The notes: generated by a model from the sequence alone, not told the origin. DNA of 64,000 bases from Actinomyces sp. HPA0247 (GCA_000411415.1 KE150451.1:200872-264871); one strand, 5' to 3'. Positions 18,786-28,748 are shown, counted from the stretch's first letter. Made by a program: numbers and translations.

Positions 18786-19592
18786 ATGCGTATCGGATTC
18801 ATCGGAACGGGAGCCATGGCCCAGGCCATCGCTCGCGGTGCCGTTGCGTCCGGCGTCGATCCCGCGACACTGGTCTTCTCCAACCGCACGGCTGCCAAGG
18901 CCTGCGATTTCGCGGACGAGCTCGGCGCAACCGCCGCGTCCTCGAACGTGTCCCTGGCCCGCCAGGCCGACATCATCATCCTGGCCGTCAAGCCCAAGGA
19001 TCAGCGCGCGGTCGTCAAGGAGATCTCCCCCATCGTGGTCGGCCGACCCGACGTCTGCGTCGTCTCCCTGGCAGCGGGACGCACCCTCGACCAGATCACC
19101 ACTGACTTCGGCGCGGGCATCCCGCTCGTGCGCGTCATGCCGAACGTCGCGGCCACCGTTGGGCAGTCCATGACCGCCCTGACGGCCACGCGCGCCACAG
19201 ACGCACAGGTAGCAGCCGTCCGATCCCTCATGGATTCGGTGGGCCGCACCATCCTCATCGACGAGGACTATTTCCCCGTGTTCCAGGCCCTGGCCTCGTG
19301 CTCTCCGGCCTGGTATTTCCAGATTGTTGATTCGTTCGCCCGCGCTGGTCTCAAGTACGGCCTGTCCAAGGACAGCGCCGTCGAGATTGCCGCGCAGGCG
19401 ATGGCGGGAGCCGCTGCTCTGCTCCTCGCCGAGCGCGAGGCGGGCACAATCCCCGCGCAACTCATTGATCGGGTGACGAGCCCCGGCGGCACCACAATCG
19501 CAGGATTGCTGGCCGCCGAGGAAGGTGGTTTGTCGACCGCACTGGTAGGTGCCGTCGACGCATCCATCCACGCCGATTCCCATCTCGGCTGA
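18786..19592 (+). CDS. proC: Pyrroline-5-carboxylate reductase
   Basis: The enzyme reduces pyrroline-5-carboxylate to proline with NAD(P)H in the cytosol. The 268-residue protein starts with the Rossmann motif MRIGFIGTGAMAQAI. It has RVMPNVAATVGQSM and the C-terminal dimerisation/active-site signature VTSPGGTTIAGL. The ATG has GGGAG about 7 bases upstream. It is followed by a transporter gene in the same direction with a 72-base gap. Confidence 0.95.
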   Translation: MRIGFIGTGAMAQAIARGAVASGVDPATLVFSNRTAAKACDFADELGATAASSNVSLARQADIIILAVKPKDQRAVVKEISPIVVGRPDVCVVSLAAGRTLDQITTDFGAGIPLVRVMPNVAATVGQSMTALTATRATDAQVAAVRSLMDSVGRTILIDEDYFPVFQALASCSPAWYFQIVDSFARAGLKYGLSKDSAVEIAAQAMAGAAALLLAEREAGTIPAQLIDRVTSPGGTTIAGLLAAEEGGLSTALVGAVDASIHADSHLG

Positions 19593-19664
19593 CACCACCT
19601 GCCGCACAGCGGCTTACCTCCCCTTTATTTGGCGCACCCGCGCACCCTCAACACAGGAACACAC

Positions 19665-21029
19665 ATGTTGCTCTTCAACGCAGTCGTGCTCTCCGTGCTC
19701 GTTATGCTGATCCTCAGCGTCGCACGCGTGCACGTCGTCATCTCTCTCTTCGTGGCCTCCCTCGTGGGCGGCCTGGTCGCTGGCATGGGCATGTCCGGCA
19801 CGATGGTTGCCTTCCAGGACGGCCTCGCCGGCGGCGCAAAGATCGCCCTGTCCTACGCCCTACTCGGCGCGTTCGCGATGTCGGTCGCCCACTCGGGCCT
19901 GCCGCGCCTGCTGGCGAACTGGATCATCAAAAAGCTGCGCAATGCTGACGAGTCGAACTCGGCGCGCGTGGCCCGCTCCGCCAAGTGGGGCATCATCGGC
20001 GGCGTCCTCGTCATGGGCGTGATGAGCCAGAACCTCATCCCGATTCACATCGCGTTCATCCCTCTGCTGGTGCCCCCGCTCATCGGCGTCATGAACGAAC
20101 TCAAGATGGACCGCCGCCTGATCGCTTGTGCGATCACCTTCGGTATCGTCACCACCTACATGTTCGTGCCGATCGGCTTCGGCCGTATCTTCCTGCACGA
20201 CATTCTCTACAAGAACATTGAGGATGCTGGCCTGCCGGTTGAAGGCATCGTCAACCCGATGGCCGCCATGGCGATCCCCGCAGCCTCTATGGCCGTGGGC
20301 TGTGCAATCGCACTGCTCGTCTCCTACCGCAAGCCGCGCGAGTACGAACAGCGCGAGACCTCGTTCAGCTCCAACAGCGACAAGCCCATCGACATGAAGA
20401 AGGTCTGGGCCGCGGTCGCTGCCCTCGTCGCCTGCTTCGTCATCCAGGCCGTCATGACCAAGATGGATTCCGAGGCCGACCCGCTGCTCGTGGGTTCCCT
20501 GGTGGGCCTGTGCATGATGCTCGCGATGCGCGTCGTTCCGTGGCAGCAGGCCGACGACGTGTTCAGCGGCGGCATGAAGATGATGAGCCTCATCGGCCTC
20601 ATCATGATCACCGCACAGGGCTACGCGTCCGTCCTGAAGGCGTCCGGCCAGATCGAGCCGCTCGTCCAGCAGACCTCCGCGATGTTCAACGGCTCGAAGG
20701 CACTGGCCGCCATGATCATGCTCGTGGTCGGACTCATTATCACGATGGGTATCGGCTCATCCTTCTCGACGCTGCCGATCATTTCGGCGATCTACGTGCC
20801 GCTGTGCGTGGCGCTCGGCTTCTCCCCCATCGCGACCGTGTCGATCATCGGCACGGCAGGCGCGCTCGGCGACGCCGGCTCACCCGCGTCCGACTCGACG
20901 CTCGGCCCGACATCCGGTCTGAACATCGACGGTCAGCACGACCACATGCGAGACACGGTCATCCCCGAGTTCATCCACTACAACATTCCGCTGTTGATCG
21001 GTGGGTGGATCGCGGCGATGGTCCTCTGA
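19665..21029 (+). CDS. Na+/H+ antiporter-family (NhaC/YuiF-like) transporter
   Basis: A 454-residue membrane protein with about eleven hydrophobic segments. It starts MLLFNAVVLSVLVML after AGGAA at 6 bases. The conserved late segments GTAGALGDAGSPASDSTLGP and GLNIDGQHDHMRDT are characteristic of the YuiF-type branch annotated as Na+/H+ antiporter or amino-acid permease. Transport of small organic or amino acids in exchange for cations is likely, but the substrate is not determined. It follows proC, so a role in amino-acid traffic is possible. Confidence 0.75.
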   Translation: MLLFNAVVLSVLVMLILSVARVHVVISLFVASLVGGLVAGMGMSGTMVAFQDGLAGGAKIALSYALLGAFAMSVAHSGLPRLLANWIIKKLRNADESNSARVARSAKWGIIGGVLVMGVMSQNLIPIHIAFIPLLVPPLIGVMNELKMDRRLIACAITFGIVTTYMFVPIGFGRIFLHDILYKNIEDAGLPVEGIVNPMAAMAIPAASMAVGCAIALLVSYRKPREYEQRETSFSSNSDKPIDMKKVWAAVAALVACFVIQAVMTKMDSEADPLLVGSLVGLCMMLAMRVVPWQQADDVFSGGMKMMSLIGLIMITAQGYASVLKASGQIEPLVQQTSAMFNGSKALAAMIMLVVGLIITMGIGSSFSTLPIISAIYVPLCVALGFSPIATVSIIGTAGALGDAGSPASDSTLGPTSGLNIDGQHDHMRDTVIPEFIHYNIPLLIGGWIAAMVL

Positions 21030-21045
21030 TTCCGTCGTTCTCCTT

Positions 21046-21098
21046 GACGAGGCCGGGGCCGGGTTGCACGAATACGCAACCTGGCCCCGGCCTCGTTA
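21046..21098. terminator. Bidirectional intrinsic terminator
   Basis: A long stem starts GACGAGGCCGGGGCC and closes GGCCCCGGCCTCGTT, with an inner GGGTTGC/GCAACC pairing. It lies between the convergent antiporter gene and the C39-like gene and could serve both. Confidence 0.75.
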
Positions 21099-21119
21099 TG
21101 CGTCCGCGAGCGCACAGAC

Positions 21120-22226
21120 TCAGCGGCGGACAACAATGAAAGCCCTGGCGGATTCTTCTTCCTCCCACTGGGCTGACTTCCACAGCTGGTCGAGGGCGAT
21201 TGCCTCCGCCCACGTTTCGACCCAGGTTTCGCCGAACTGCTCATCGTTCCAGGGATCGTGAATGAGCGCGGACTCGCCCGAGAGCCCCCACACGTAGATC
21301 CAATGCGGGGTCTGCTCCCCGTTAAGATCCTCCAGGTCCACCAGCACGATAACGCCGTTCCCCTGCTCCAGGGCGGCACGCAGATCGGCGAGGCTACAGG
21401 GCCCGATGCGGTCCCGAACCCCCAGTGCCCTGGCCTCGTCTACATGCTGTCGGTGAATAGCGCGTCGTGCCGCGGGCGATGCGGCGTGCGCGCGCGTGAG
21501 CCCGACGACCGGACCCTCATGGGTGACGATCACCTCGACGCTCTGCCCGCGCCTGGCAAGCGCCGCTGCCAAGCCGTAGGGTCCCACCCCGAGCGAGTAT
21601 GTCGATTCGCGCCACAGGTCCATTTCTTCGCGCAGGTCGTGGCTCACCTGCTGAGGGGTGTGTCCGCTCGCGTGCGCCAAGGCCATGAGTGCGCTTGCTG
21701 GTCCGCACGTGAACTCGGTTTTCTGCCGCACATACGCGGGGATTGTCTGAGGGTAATCGTTCCACCGCACCCATCCGCGCACGCTGGAATGCCCGTGCTC
21801 GGTGTCGTCTTCGATGGACAGCGGCGAGCCGACCGCCCCCGAAGCAGTGAAACCGTGGGAGCGAAGCGCCTCCTCGAAGACGGAGCCCTCATCGCGGGTC
21901 ACGGCCTTGATGAGCGGGGCGTGTGGAGCAGCATTGAGGACGGCCTGGATAAGGACCTCCCAGGACTGAGCGGACGCGATGGCGCTCGCCCCTGCCTCGC
22001 TGCCGTCGAGCAGACACGCATCCACGATCGTTCGGTGGGCGGACGTCGTCCGGTGCGCTTCCAAGAGCGCGTGCCCGCTGTGCGTCCATAGGGTCGCGGA
22101 CACTGCCGGTCCCATCGCTGCCCACCGCGCCGCGTGCGCATCGGGAATGCCGAGAGCCGTCAGCTGATCGCGCGCGTTCTCTCCGGGAGGGATGGGTGTC
22201 CGAACGAGTCCAGGAGCGATGCTCAT
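21120..22226 (-). CDS. C39-family (papain-fold) peptidase-like protein
   Basis: The 368-residue protein has no signal peptide. The C-terminal half is a C39-like cysteine peptidase, with C174 in FTCGPASALMALAH, H308 in TPHWIYVWG and D324 in IHDPWND. The first ~140 residues resemble a degenerate GNAT-like region (EEALRSHGFTASG); this part is uncertain. It overlaps the double-ATPase gene by 4 bases and ends the peptide-transport operon, so it probably acts in the cytoplasm on the imported peptide or a modified form. Confidence 0.75.
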   Translation of the reverse strand: MSIAPGLVRTPIPPGENARDQLTALGIPDAHAARWAAMGPAVSATLWTHSGHALLEAHRTTSAHRTIVDACLLDGSEAGASAIASAQSWEVLIQAVLNAAPHAPLIKAVTRDEGSVFEEALRSHGFTASGAVGSPLSIEDDTEHGHSSVRGWVRWNDYPQTIPAYVRQKTEFTCGPASALMALAHASGHTPQQVSHDLREEMDLWRESTYSLGVGPYGLAAALARRGQSVEVIVTHEGPVVGLTRAHAASPAARRAIHRQHVDEARALGVRDRIGPCSLADLRAALEQGNGVIVLVDLEDLNGEQTPHWIYVWGLSGESALIHDPWNDEQFGETWVETWAEAIALDQLWKSAQWEEEESARAFIVVRR

Positions 22227-23779
22227 GAGGGCTCCCCCTCCCGACCGGGCACGGCGCTCAGGAGCTCGGCCGTGTACTCCTCGGAAGGATTGTGCAGGAT
22301 CTCTTCAGTGCGCCCCTCCTCCACGACGACGCCGCCCTTCATGATGACGAGGCGGTCGCACATCGCGCGCGCCACCGCGAGGTCGTGGGTGATGAACACA
22401 AGAGCGAAGCCCTGCTCCGCCTGCAGGCGCGTCAGCAGGTCCAGGACTGAGGCCTGCACGGACACGTCGAGGGCAGAAACGGCCTCGTCGGCGATGAGGA
22501 CACGTGGACGCGTCGCCAGTGCACGCGCGATGGCCACGCGCTGGCGCTCTCCTCCCGAGAGGCGAGCCGGACGCCGCTTCGCATACTCGGCCGGGAGTTC
22601 GACTGCCTCCAGCAGCTCGGCGACAGCGCTGGCCGGACGCCCCGCGACGGCCGCCGCTTCGGCGAGCGTCTGCCCGATCGTTCGCGCGGGGTTAAGAGCC
22701 GAATAGGGATTCTGGAACACGATGCCGACGGCCGGTCCCCGATCGACCTGCGCATTCACGCGGACCGTTCCAGAGTCGGCGCGTTCGAGTCCCACGATGA
22801 TGCGCGCGAGCGTCGTCTTGCCCGATCCTGACTCGCCGACGATGCCGATGGATTCTCCCTGCGCGATATCCAGGGACACATCCATGAGGGCGACGTGCGA
22901 TTCTTTGCGGGATCGGAACACCTTGGTCAGGTCGCGCACCTCGACAACGGTTTCCGCGCCCACTGGCGTCGCCATTCCCTCACGCGGATTGGGGCCATCG
23001 ATTCGTGGTTCGGCGTCCGCCAGGCGCTTCGTGTACTCGTGACGCGGTGAGGCCAGGACCTCGTTGACCGGTCCTTCTTCGACGATCTGGCCGTCTTTCA
23101 TGACGATGACGTCATCGCCGAACTGACGCGCGAGCGCCAGGTCGTGGGTGACCAGCACGAGCGTCATCGCGTGATCGTCACGTAGGCGCGTCAGCAGCGT
23201 CAGAATGTCACGCTGCGTCGTGACGTCCAGGGCCGTCGTCGGTTCGTCGGCGATGAGGACACGTGGCTCAGAGTCGAGCGCCGCCGCGATGGCGACTCGC
23301 TGACGCATGCCGCCCGAGAGTTCGTGCGGGTACGAGCGAGCGACGCGCGCGTCGAGGCCGACGTCCGCGAGAAGCGCGCGTGCACGCTGAGCGCGCTCGG
23401 AACGCCTCGCAGTACGCGCGGCCGTGATTTGCTCACCGCATGGGAGCGTCGGCGCGAGCGACGTGAACGGATCCTGCGGCAACCAGACGATGCCGCCCCC
23501 GCGCTGCTTCTTCAAGCGCGCTTGATCCGCCGCCAGGTCGAAGCTCTCTCCTCCCAGCGACACCGTTCCGCTGGCAACAAGCGCAGAGGGAGTGAGGGCG
23601 CACAGCGTTCGTGCGAGCATCGACTTTCCTGCGCCGGATTCTCCCACGATGACGAGGGTGCGCCCGGTGCGGGCGGTCACGCTCACGTCGTCGACAATCA
23701 CTCGCCCGGTGCGGTCGGTGACGCTCACGTGCGAGGCCACGAGGGCGTCGCCGCGCTCAGGTGTGGTCGCGGTGCTCAT
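22223..23779 (-). CDS. Peptide ABC transporter, fused double ATPase (DppD-DppF type)
   Basis: Two complete ABC ATPase domains are joined in 518 residues. The first has Walker A GESGAGKSM, signature LSGGMRQR and Walker B LIADEPTTALD. The second has Walker A GESGSGKTT, signature LSGGERQR and Walker B LIADEAVSALD. The fused form powers oligo/dipeptide, nickel or opine importers. Both sites look catalytically intact. It overlaps the preceding permease and the following C39-like gene by 4 bases each. Confidence 0.93.
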   Translation of the reverse strand: MSTATTPERGDALVASHVSVTDRTGRVIVDDVSVTARTGRTLVIVGESGAGKSMLARTLCALTPSALVASGTVSLGGESFDLAADQARLKKQRGGGIVWLPQDPFTSLAPTLPCGEQITAARTARRSERAQRARALLADVGLDARVARSYPHELSGGMRQRVAIAAALDSEPRVLIADEPTTALDVTTQRDILTLLTRLRDDHAMTLVLVTHDLALARQFGDDVIVMKDGQIVEEGPVNEVLASPRHEYTKRLADAEPRIDGPNPREGMATPVGAETVVEVRDLTKVFRSRKESHVALMDVSLDIAQGESIGIVGESGSGKTTLARIIVGLERADSGTVRVNAQVDRGPAVGIVFQNPYSALNPARTIGQTLAEAAAVAGRPASAVAELLEAVELPAEYAKRRPARLSGGERQRVAIARALATRPRVLIADEAVSALDVSVQASVLDLLTRLQAEQGFALVFITHDLAVARAMCDRLVIMKGGVVVEEGRTEEILHNPSEEYTAELLSAVPGREGEPS

Positions 23780-24633
23780 TGGTCACGCTCCTTGCGCTCG
23801 GCGAACCAGTCGCCGGCGATGTTGATCGCGGTGGCAGTGACGATGATGGCCAGACCTGCGGTCACCGCCGCGGCGGGGTTTTGGGCGAGAATGGCTCGTC
23901 CGTCCGCCAGCTGACGACCCCAGTCGGCGTCCTGTGCTCCGACGCCGAGGCCCAGGTAGGACAGGCCGGACAGGGACACGAGTGCGAATGCGACGTTGAC
24001 GAAAAGGTTCGCCCACACGATCGGCGTGATGTTCGGCAGGATATGGACCGTGAGGATACGAGGGCCGGACAGGCCCAGCACGCGCGTGGCCTCAATGTAG
24101 GGCTGAGGCTTCTGAGCGAATGTCGCGGCGCGGATCATACGAATATCCGAGGGCGCGAACAGCACGATGAGCACGCCGACCGTCACCCAGTAGCTGCCAC
24201 CGATCACACCCGCGACGACGATCGCGAGGAGAGTAACCGGCAGGGATAGCAGCACCTCGCAGGAGCGCGACACGCAGGCGTCCCACAGTCCGCCGCGCCA
24301 CGCAGCGCTCATGCCGAAAACCAGACCAGCCGCCATCGAACCCACGGCAATAACGATCGGCCCGACGACCGCCGAGCGCGCACCAGCAACCATCAGGGCG
24401 AGGACATCGCGCCCCACCTTGTCGGTGCCCAGCAGGTGCCCGGGGGTGCCCGCAGGACTCACTCCCAGAGCCAGGTTCTGGTCCAGTGCGCCGGGAACCA
24501 GGACGGACGGGACAATCACGCAGATCGCGACAGCGACAAGCGCCACCACGGACAGGACCACCGAACCGGGGATCTTACGCGCGGAGGATCCAATGCCTCG
24601 TCCCAGGGCACGCGGAGAAAGCGACAGCGCCAT
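23776..24633 (-). CDS. Peptide ABC transporter permease, DppC type
   Basis: A 285-residue inner-membrane permease with about six helices. The N-terminal OppC segment is followed by HLLGTDKVGRDVL, a DppC-family marker. The EAA loop reads EATRVLGLSGPRILTVHILPN. It is coupled by overlap to the DppB-type gene upstream and the ATPase gene downstream. Confidence 0.92.
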   Translation of the reverse strand: MALSLSPRALGRGIGSSARKIPGSVVLSVVALVAVAICVIVPSVLVPGALDQNLALGVSPAGTPGHLLGTDKVGRDVLALMVAGARSAVVGPIVIAVGSMAAGLVFGMSAAWRGGLWDACVSRSCEVLLSLPVTLLAIVVAGVIGGSYWVTVGVLIVLFAPSDIRMIRAATFAQKPQPYIEATRVLGLSGPRILTVHILPNITPIVWANLFVNVAFALVSLSGLSYLGLGVGAQDADWGRQLADGRAILAQNPAAAVTAGLAIIVTATAINIAGDWFAERKERDQ

Positions 24634-25583
24634 CAGGCTCCCCTCCCCTCACCGATCGTCTGGCGCGGATCGACGGCGAACGCGGCCACGTCGACGATCA
24701 GCGTTACGGCGATGATGACGAACGCGACCAGCAGAGCGATCGCCTGCACGACCGGAACGTCCTTGTAGGTGATGGAATCGGCGAGAAGCTGGCCGAGGCC
24801 GGGCAGAGAAAAAGCCTCCTCAACGAGCACCGTGGACCCGAAGAGAGTCCCCAGGATCAGTCCCGCCGAGGTGATGATCGGCAGGGCGGCTCCCCGCACG
24901 TACATGGCCGTGATGCGCCTGCTGGGCACTCCCCGCGAGCGCGCGAAGGTCACGTAGTCCTGGCTCAGTTCTGCGCCGACGGCCGCGCGGGTGATGCGTA
25001 CGAGCATCGCGCCGATTCCGGTTGCGAGGGCGATCGCGGGCAGGGTGAGGTGCCACAGGGTGTCGACGAGGCCGGTGCCTTCGCCGAAGACGGGGAACCA
25101 GCCGAGCATGAGCCCGAAGACGTAGAGCAGGACGAGGCCGAGGGCGAAGCCGGGCGCGGACACGCCGACGACCGACCAGCCGACTATTGTCCGGTCGACC
25201 CAGGATCCCCGGCGCCGTGCCGCAGCGATCCCGAGGGGGATGCCGACGGCGACGGCGAGGATGAATGCGCCGATGGTGAGCCACGCGGTCAGTGACACGC
25301 GCGAGGCGAGAACGTCGGTGACGGGCGTTGCGGAGCGCACCGAGTCCCCGAAGTCGCCGGTGAGGGCGCGGGTCAGCCAGTGCCAGTAGCGCACGACGAG
25401 GGGCTCGTCGAGGCCGTAGCGTGCGGTCACGGCCTGGCGGACCTCGGGGGTCAGGCGCCTCGTGCCCACCAGGATCTTCACGGGGTCTCCGGGCACCAGG
25501 TACAGGAGCGAGAAGACGAGGAAGGACAGGAGGGTGAGCACCACTGCCGCGCCTGCGAGGCGGCGGAGGATGTAGCGCAGCAT
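24633..25583 (-). CDS. Peptide ABC transporter permease, DppB type
   Basis: A 316-residue permease. It opens with MLRYILRRLAGAAVVLTLLSF, the typical DppB/GsiC start, and has six helices and an EAA loop (YVTFARSRGVPSRRITAMYV). It pairs with the DppC-type permease to form the membrane channel. It follows the binding-protein gene directly. Confidence 0.92.
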   Translation of the reverse strand: MLRYILRRLAGAAVVLTLLSFLVFSLLYLVPGDPVKILVGTRRLTPEVRQAVTARYGLDEPLVVRYWHWLTRALTGDFGDSVRSATPVTDVLASRVSLTAWLTIGAFILAVAVGIPLGIAAARRRGSWVDRTIVGWSVVGVSAPGFALGLVLLYVFGLMLGWFPVFGEGTGLVDTLWHLTLPAIALATGIGAMLVRITRAAVGAELSQDYVTFARSRGVPSRRITAMYVRGAALPIITSAGLILGTLFGSTVLVEEAFSLPGLGQLLADSITYKDVPVVQAIALLVAFVIIAVTLIVDVAAFAVDPRQTIGEGRGA

Positions 25584-27173
25584 TTACTTGGCCAGCTCCA
25601 GGGAGGACGCCCACGGGGTCATGAAGAAGTAGGGCGTGTACTGCGTCGGGGTGACGCGTGAGGAGAAGGCCGTCGAGGTCTTGCCCCACCACAGCGGCGA
25701 GTAGATCGTGTTCTCCTGGGCGATACGCTCGGCTTCGACGATGTCGGCGACGCGCTTACTCGGGTCGGTCTGGGTCGCCTGGGAGGCGATCAGCCCCTGG
25801 ACCTGCGGGTTCTCGTAGCGTGCGGGGTTGTCGGGGCCGAGCAGCCATCCGGCCACCTCGCCCGGGTCGCCGGTCGTGGAGGTGTAGCTCATGTAGGACA
25901 GGCCGTACGTGCCGCTACCGACCTCGGAGATCCATTCTTCGATCGGCTTGGAGGTGACGGTGAGGTTGATGCCGATCTGCTTGAGGTTGTCGGCGAGCGC
26001 GAGGGCCGCGGAACCCAGGTCCGGGATCGAGGAGGGGTAGGTCAGTTCGGCGTCAAAGCCACCTGGCACCTTGGACTGGGCAAGCTCAGCGCGCGCGGCG
26101 TCGAGGTCGAAGGAGTCGATGGGAAGGCCCGCCTGGGCATCCGTGGCAGCCTGCTCGCCGATCTCGCTGCCCAGCTGGTCCGGCGGCTCGATGCCCGTCG
26201 CGACCGTCGCTTGCCCCTTGAGGATCGAGGAGACGATGGTGGAACGATCGACCGCGTGGGCGATGGCTTTACGCACGTGGATGTCGTCGAAGGGCTCAAT
26301 GTTCTGGTCAAAGGTGAGGCCCACGTAGGAGCGATCCGACTCGGTCAGGACGCTCACGCCGTTAATACCCTGGAACTGCGACACCTGGTCGATGGGCAGC
26401 TGGGTGGCGATGTCGATCGTTCCGTTCTTTTGCGCGAGGAAGCGCGCGTTCTCGTCGGAGAAGAAGTCGAATTCGATGGTCTGGGCGGGCGTGTCTCCGC
26501 CCCACCAGGTGCCGCTCTTTTCGAAGACGGCCTTGGAGTCGGGCTGGAAGGACACGGCCTTGTAGGGGCCTGTTCCCATGATGAGGTCGGCCGAGGACCC
26601 GTAGGAGGCGGCGGCCTCGTAGAAGGACTTTTCGGTGATCCACAGTCCGCCGTTCGCGGTCACGGTCCACCCGAAGTTGACGGCGGGTGCGGGCAGGGTG
26701 ATCGTGATCTGGTTGTCGCCGCTTTGCTCGGCCTGGACGCCCGCGGGCCAGTAGACCGCGGACGACGGGGATTTGTCGGGGTCCTTGGCGATGTCGATGG
26801 AGAAGAGGACGTCGTCGATGGTGACGGGGTTCCCGTCCTGGAACAGGGCATCGGGTCGGATGTCGAAGACCCAGGTCTGGGCGTCGTCAGTGTGATAGGC
26901 GGACGCAATCGCGGGGATCAGCTGACCGTCCTTGCCCACGGCGAGAAGGCCTTCGGAAACGACCTGCGCGACGTAGTAGTTGATGATGCCGGTTTCGTGG
27001 GCGGTGTCCAGCGTGGACAGGGAGCCTGGCAGGCCCACCGCGATAGTTCCTTCACGGGATGCCGACTGGGCCGCGCCGCCGCCAGATGGAGCACAGGCCG
27101 CGAGGGTCGCACACATCATGGCAGCGACGGAGGCGAGGGTGGCTGCTGTTCGTGGGATGCGTGCGATGTGCAT
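25584..27173 (-). CDS. Peptide-binding lipoprotein of the SBP_bac_5 family
   Basis: A 529-residue extracytoplasmic binding protein. Residues 1-27 are a lipoprotein signal peptide ending in the lipobox LAAC, so C27 is lipidated. The rest is SBP_bac_5, with FDIRPDALFQDGNPVTIDDV and IMGTGPYK. It captures peptides, nickel complexes or related ligands for the permease pair; the ligand is not determinable by eye. It lies 117 bases after the M20 peptidase gene, which is read in the same direction. Confidence 0.9.
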   Translation of the reverse strand: MHIARIPRTAATLASVAAMMCATLAACAPSGGGAAQSASREGTIAVGLPGSLSTLDTAHETGIINYYVAQVVSEGLLAVGKDGQLIPAIASAYHTDDAQTWVFDIRPDALFQDGNPVTIDDVLFSIDIAKDPDKSPSSAVYWPAGVQAEQSGDNQITITLPAPAVNFGWTVTANGGLWITEKSFYEAAASYGSSADLIMGTGPYKAVSFQPDSKAVFEKSGTWWGGDTPAQTIEFDFFSDENARFLAQKNGTIDIATQLPIDQVSQFQGINGVSVLTESDRSYVGLTFDQNIEPFDDIHVRKAIAHAVDRSTIVSSILKGQATVATGIEPPDQLGSEIGEQAATDAQAGLPIDSFDLDAARAELAQSKVPGGFDAELTYPSSIPDLGSAALALADNLKQIGINLTVTSKPIEEWISEVGSGTYGLSYMSYTSTTGDPGEVAGWLLGPDNPARYENPQVQGLIASQATQTDPSKRVADIVEAERIAQENTIYSPLWWGKTSTAFSSRVTPTQYTPYFFMTPWASSLELAK

Positions 27174-27267
27174 CGGTGTCTCCTTGTGTTAGGTGTTGGC
27201 GGTAGTGCCGACATCTACGGTATGCACAGGAGAAACGGGGCGGGAAGGATCCTCGTCAGGCGGTCAT

Positions 27268-27274
27268 TTGTAAC
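27268..27274. promoter_or_regulatory. TTGTAAC motif before the binding-protein gene
   Basis: TTGTAAC lies about 95 bases upstream of the binding-protein start. The same heptamer and its complement form the arms of an inverted repeat upstream of the M20 gene (28749-28787). Shared control of the two genes is an inference. Confidence 0.3.
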
Positions 27275-27290
27275 ACCGGTTGATTATGTG

Positions 27291-28646
27291 TCACACATGT
27301 GTCAAGTAGGTGGTCACAACCTCGTCAAGCACCTCGGCGGTCGCGCGCACGTCCGCCAGGGCGATGTGTTCGTCATGCGCGTGCAGCTGGGAGTAGACCT
27401 GTCCCAGGCTCGCCCCGCTGTCCACGGCGCCGAAGCCGTACCCGATGCCCCCGCGCCTGCGGGCCACGCGCAGGTCGGATCCGCCGGGGAAGAGGACGGG
27501 CACGACTGCGACCCCCGGGTAGCGTCGACGCAGCGCCGCTTCGATGGCCCGGTACAGGTCGGTGTCGGTCGACGAGGCCGTGGCTGCCTCGCTCAGGAGG
27601 CGCTCGATGGTCACGTGCTCGGAAAGGTCGCCGAGGGCCGCGGTGATCGCGGCGTCCACGTCATCGTCGTCGACGCCGGGCAGCGTGCGGATGTCCAGCT
27701 CGAGGGTGGCGTGGGAGGGCATGACGTTGATGGGCCCGCCCGAGCGGGCGACCGTCTGGGCGACGGTCACGTGGGAGATCGCGTGGGCGAACGCCGCCAG
27801 GTCCTCGAACTCGGAGTAGTCGCCCTCGTAGGTGCCGTTGATGAGACTCGTTTCGGTCGTTTCATCGAACTCGAAGGCGCGCACGAAGGAGGCCCAGACC
27901 TCGTCCGTGGCGGTGGGCCAGCGGGCGGCGGACAGCGCCGCGCTCACCTGGGCGAGTCGCTCGACGGCGCTCGTGCGGCCCAGCGGAACCGAGCCATGGC
28001 CGGCGTCGCCCCGGATGTGTAGGCGGCGCTGGGCGGCGCCCTTTTCGCCGACGACCACGACGACGCAGTCGCCTCCGCGGCGCCCGCGAATGTGTGCCCC
28101 TCCCATTTCGGACAGGGCCGCGTCCCACGGGAGGGCGTCCGCCCTGTGCTCGCCGATCCACGGGACGCCGAGCCCTCCTCGGGCTTCCTCGTCAGCGGCG
28201 GCCACGAACACCAGGGAACGCGCCGGAGGATTGCCATCCTGGGCGCGGCGGGCGACCTCGCGGGTCACAACGGCCATCGCGGCGGTCAGGTGGAGCATGT
28301 CGACCGTGCCGCGCCCCCACATGACTCCGTCCTCGATCTGCGCACCGAAAGGATCGCGCGTCCATTTGGCTGTATCCACGGGCACGACGTCCGTGTGCCC
28401 GAGGAGCGTCAGGGGGGTGCCGTCACTGCTGGGATCCGATCCTTCGACCGTGACCACGAGGCTGGTGCGGCCCGGGTGCGGGGTAATCCGCTCGATCGAG
28501 ACGGGCAGGCCCGCGAAGAAGTCCTCGAGGAGGTCGGCGGCGCGTTCTTCCCCGCCCGAATCGGCGGTCAGGTCATTGACGCACCCCAGGCGCACCAGGC
28601 GCGCCAGCAGGTCGACGGTCTGCTCGCCCAGCGATTGCGTACTCAC
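27291..28646 (-). CDS. M20-family metallopeptidase (M20/M25/M40)
   Basis: A 451-residue cytosolic dizinc hydrolase. Metal-binding and catalytic motifs are visible: LLGHTDVVPVD, MWGRGTVDM and AADEEARGG, with a dimerisation domain insert and a C-terminal HDEHI segment. Family members cleave dipeptides, acylated amino acids or carboxypeptidase substrates. The GTG at 28644-28646 has AAGGGG 6 bases upstream. It precedes the peptide importer in the same direction, which suggests it processes imported peptides. Confidence 0.88.
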   Translation of the reverse strand: MSTQSLGEQTVDLLARLVRLGCVNDLTADSGGEERAADLLEDFFAGLPVSIERITPHPGRTSLVVTVEGSDPSSDGTPLTLLGHTDVVPVDTAKWTRDPFGAQIEDGVMWGRGTVDMLHLTAAMAVVTREVARRAQDGNPPARSLVFVAAADEEARGGLGVPWIGEHRADALPWDAALSEMGGAHIRGRRGGDCVVVVVGEKGAAQRRLHIRGDAGHGSVPLGRTSAVERLAQVSAALSAARWPTATDEVWASFVRAFEFDETTETSLINGTYEGDYSEFEDLAAFAHAISHVTVAQTVARSGGPINVMPSHATLELDIRTLPGVDDDDVDAAITAALGDLSEHVTIERLLSEAATASSTDTDLYRAIEAALRRRYPGVAVVPVLFPGGSDLRVARRRGGIGYGFGAVDSGASLGQVYSQLHAHDEHIALADVRATAEVLDEVVTTYLTHV

Positions 28647-28748
28647 GATAATCCCCTTCCGCGCGGGTGCCTCGTCCCGGCTCCCCTCTCTCACACCACG
28701 GTATCCCCATGCACCGCCGCTCTCCCACCCGGGCCACGAAGGGAACTT

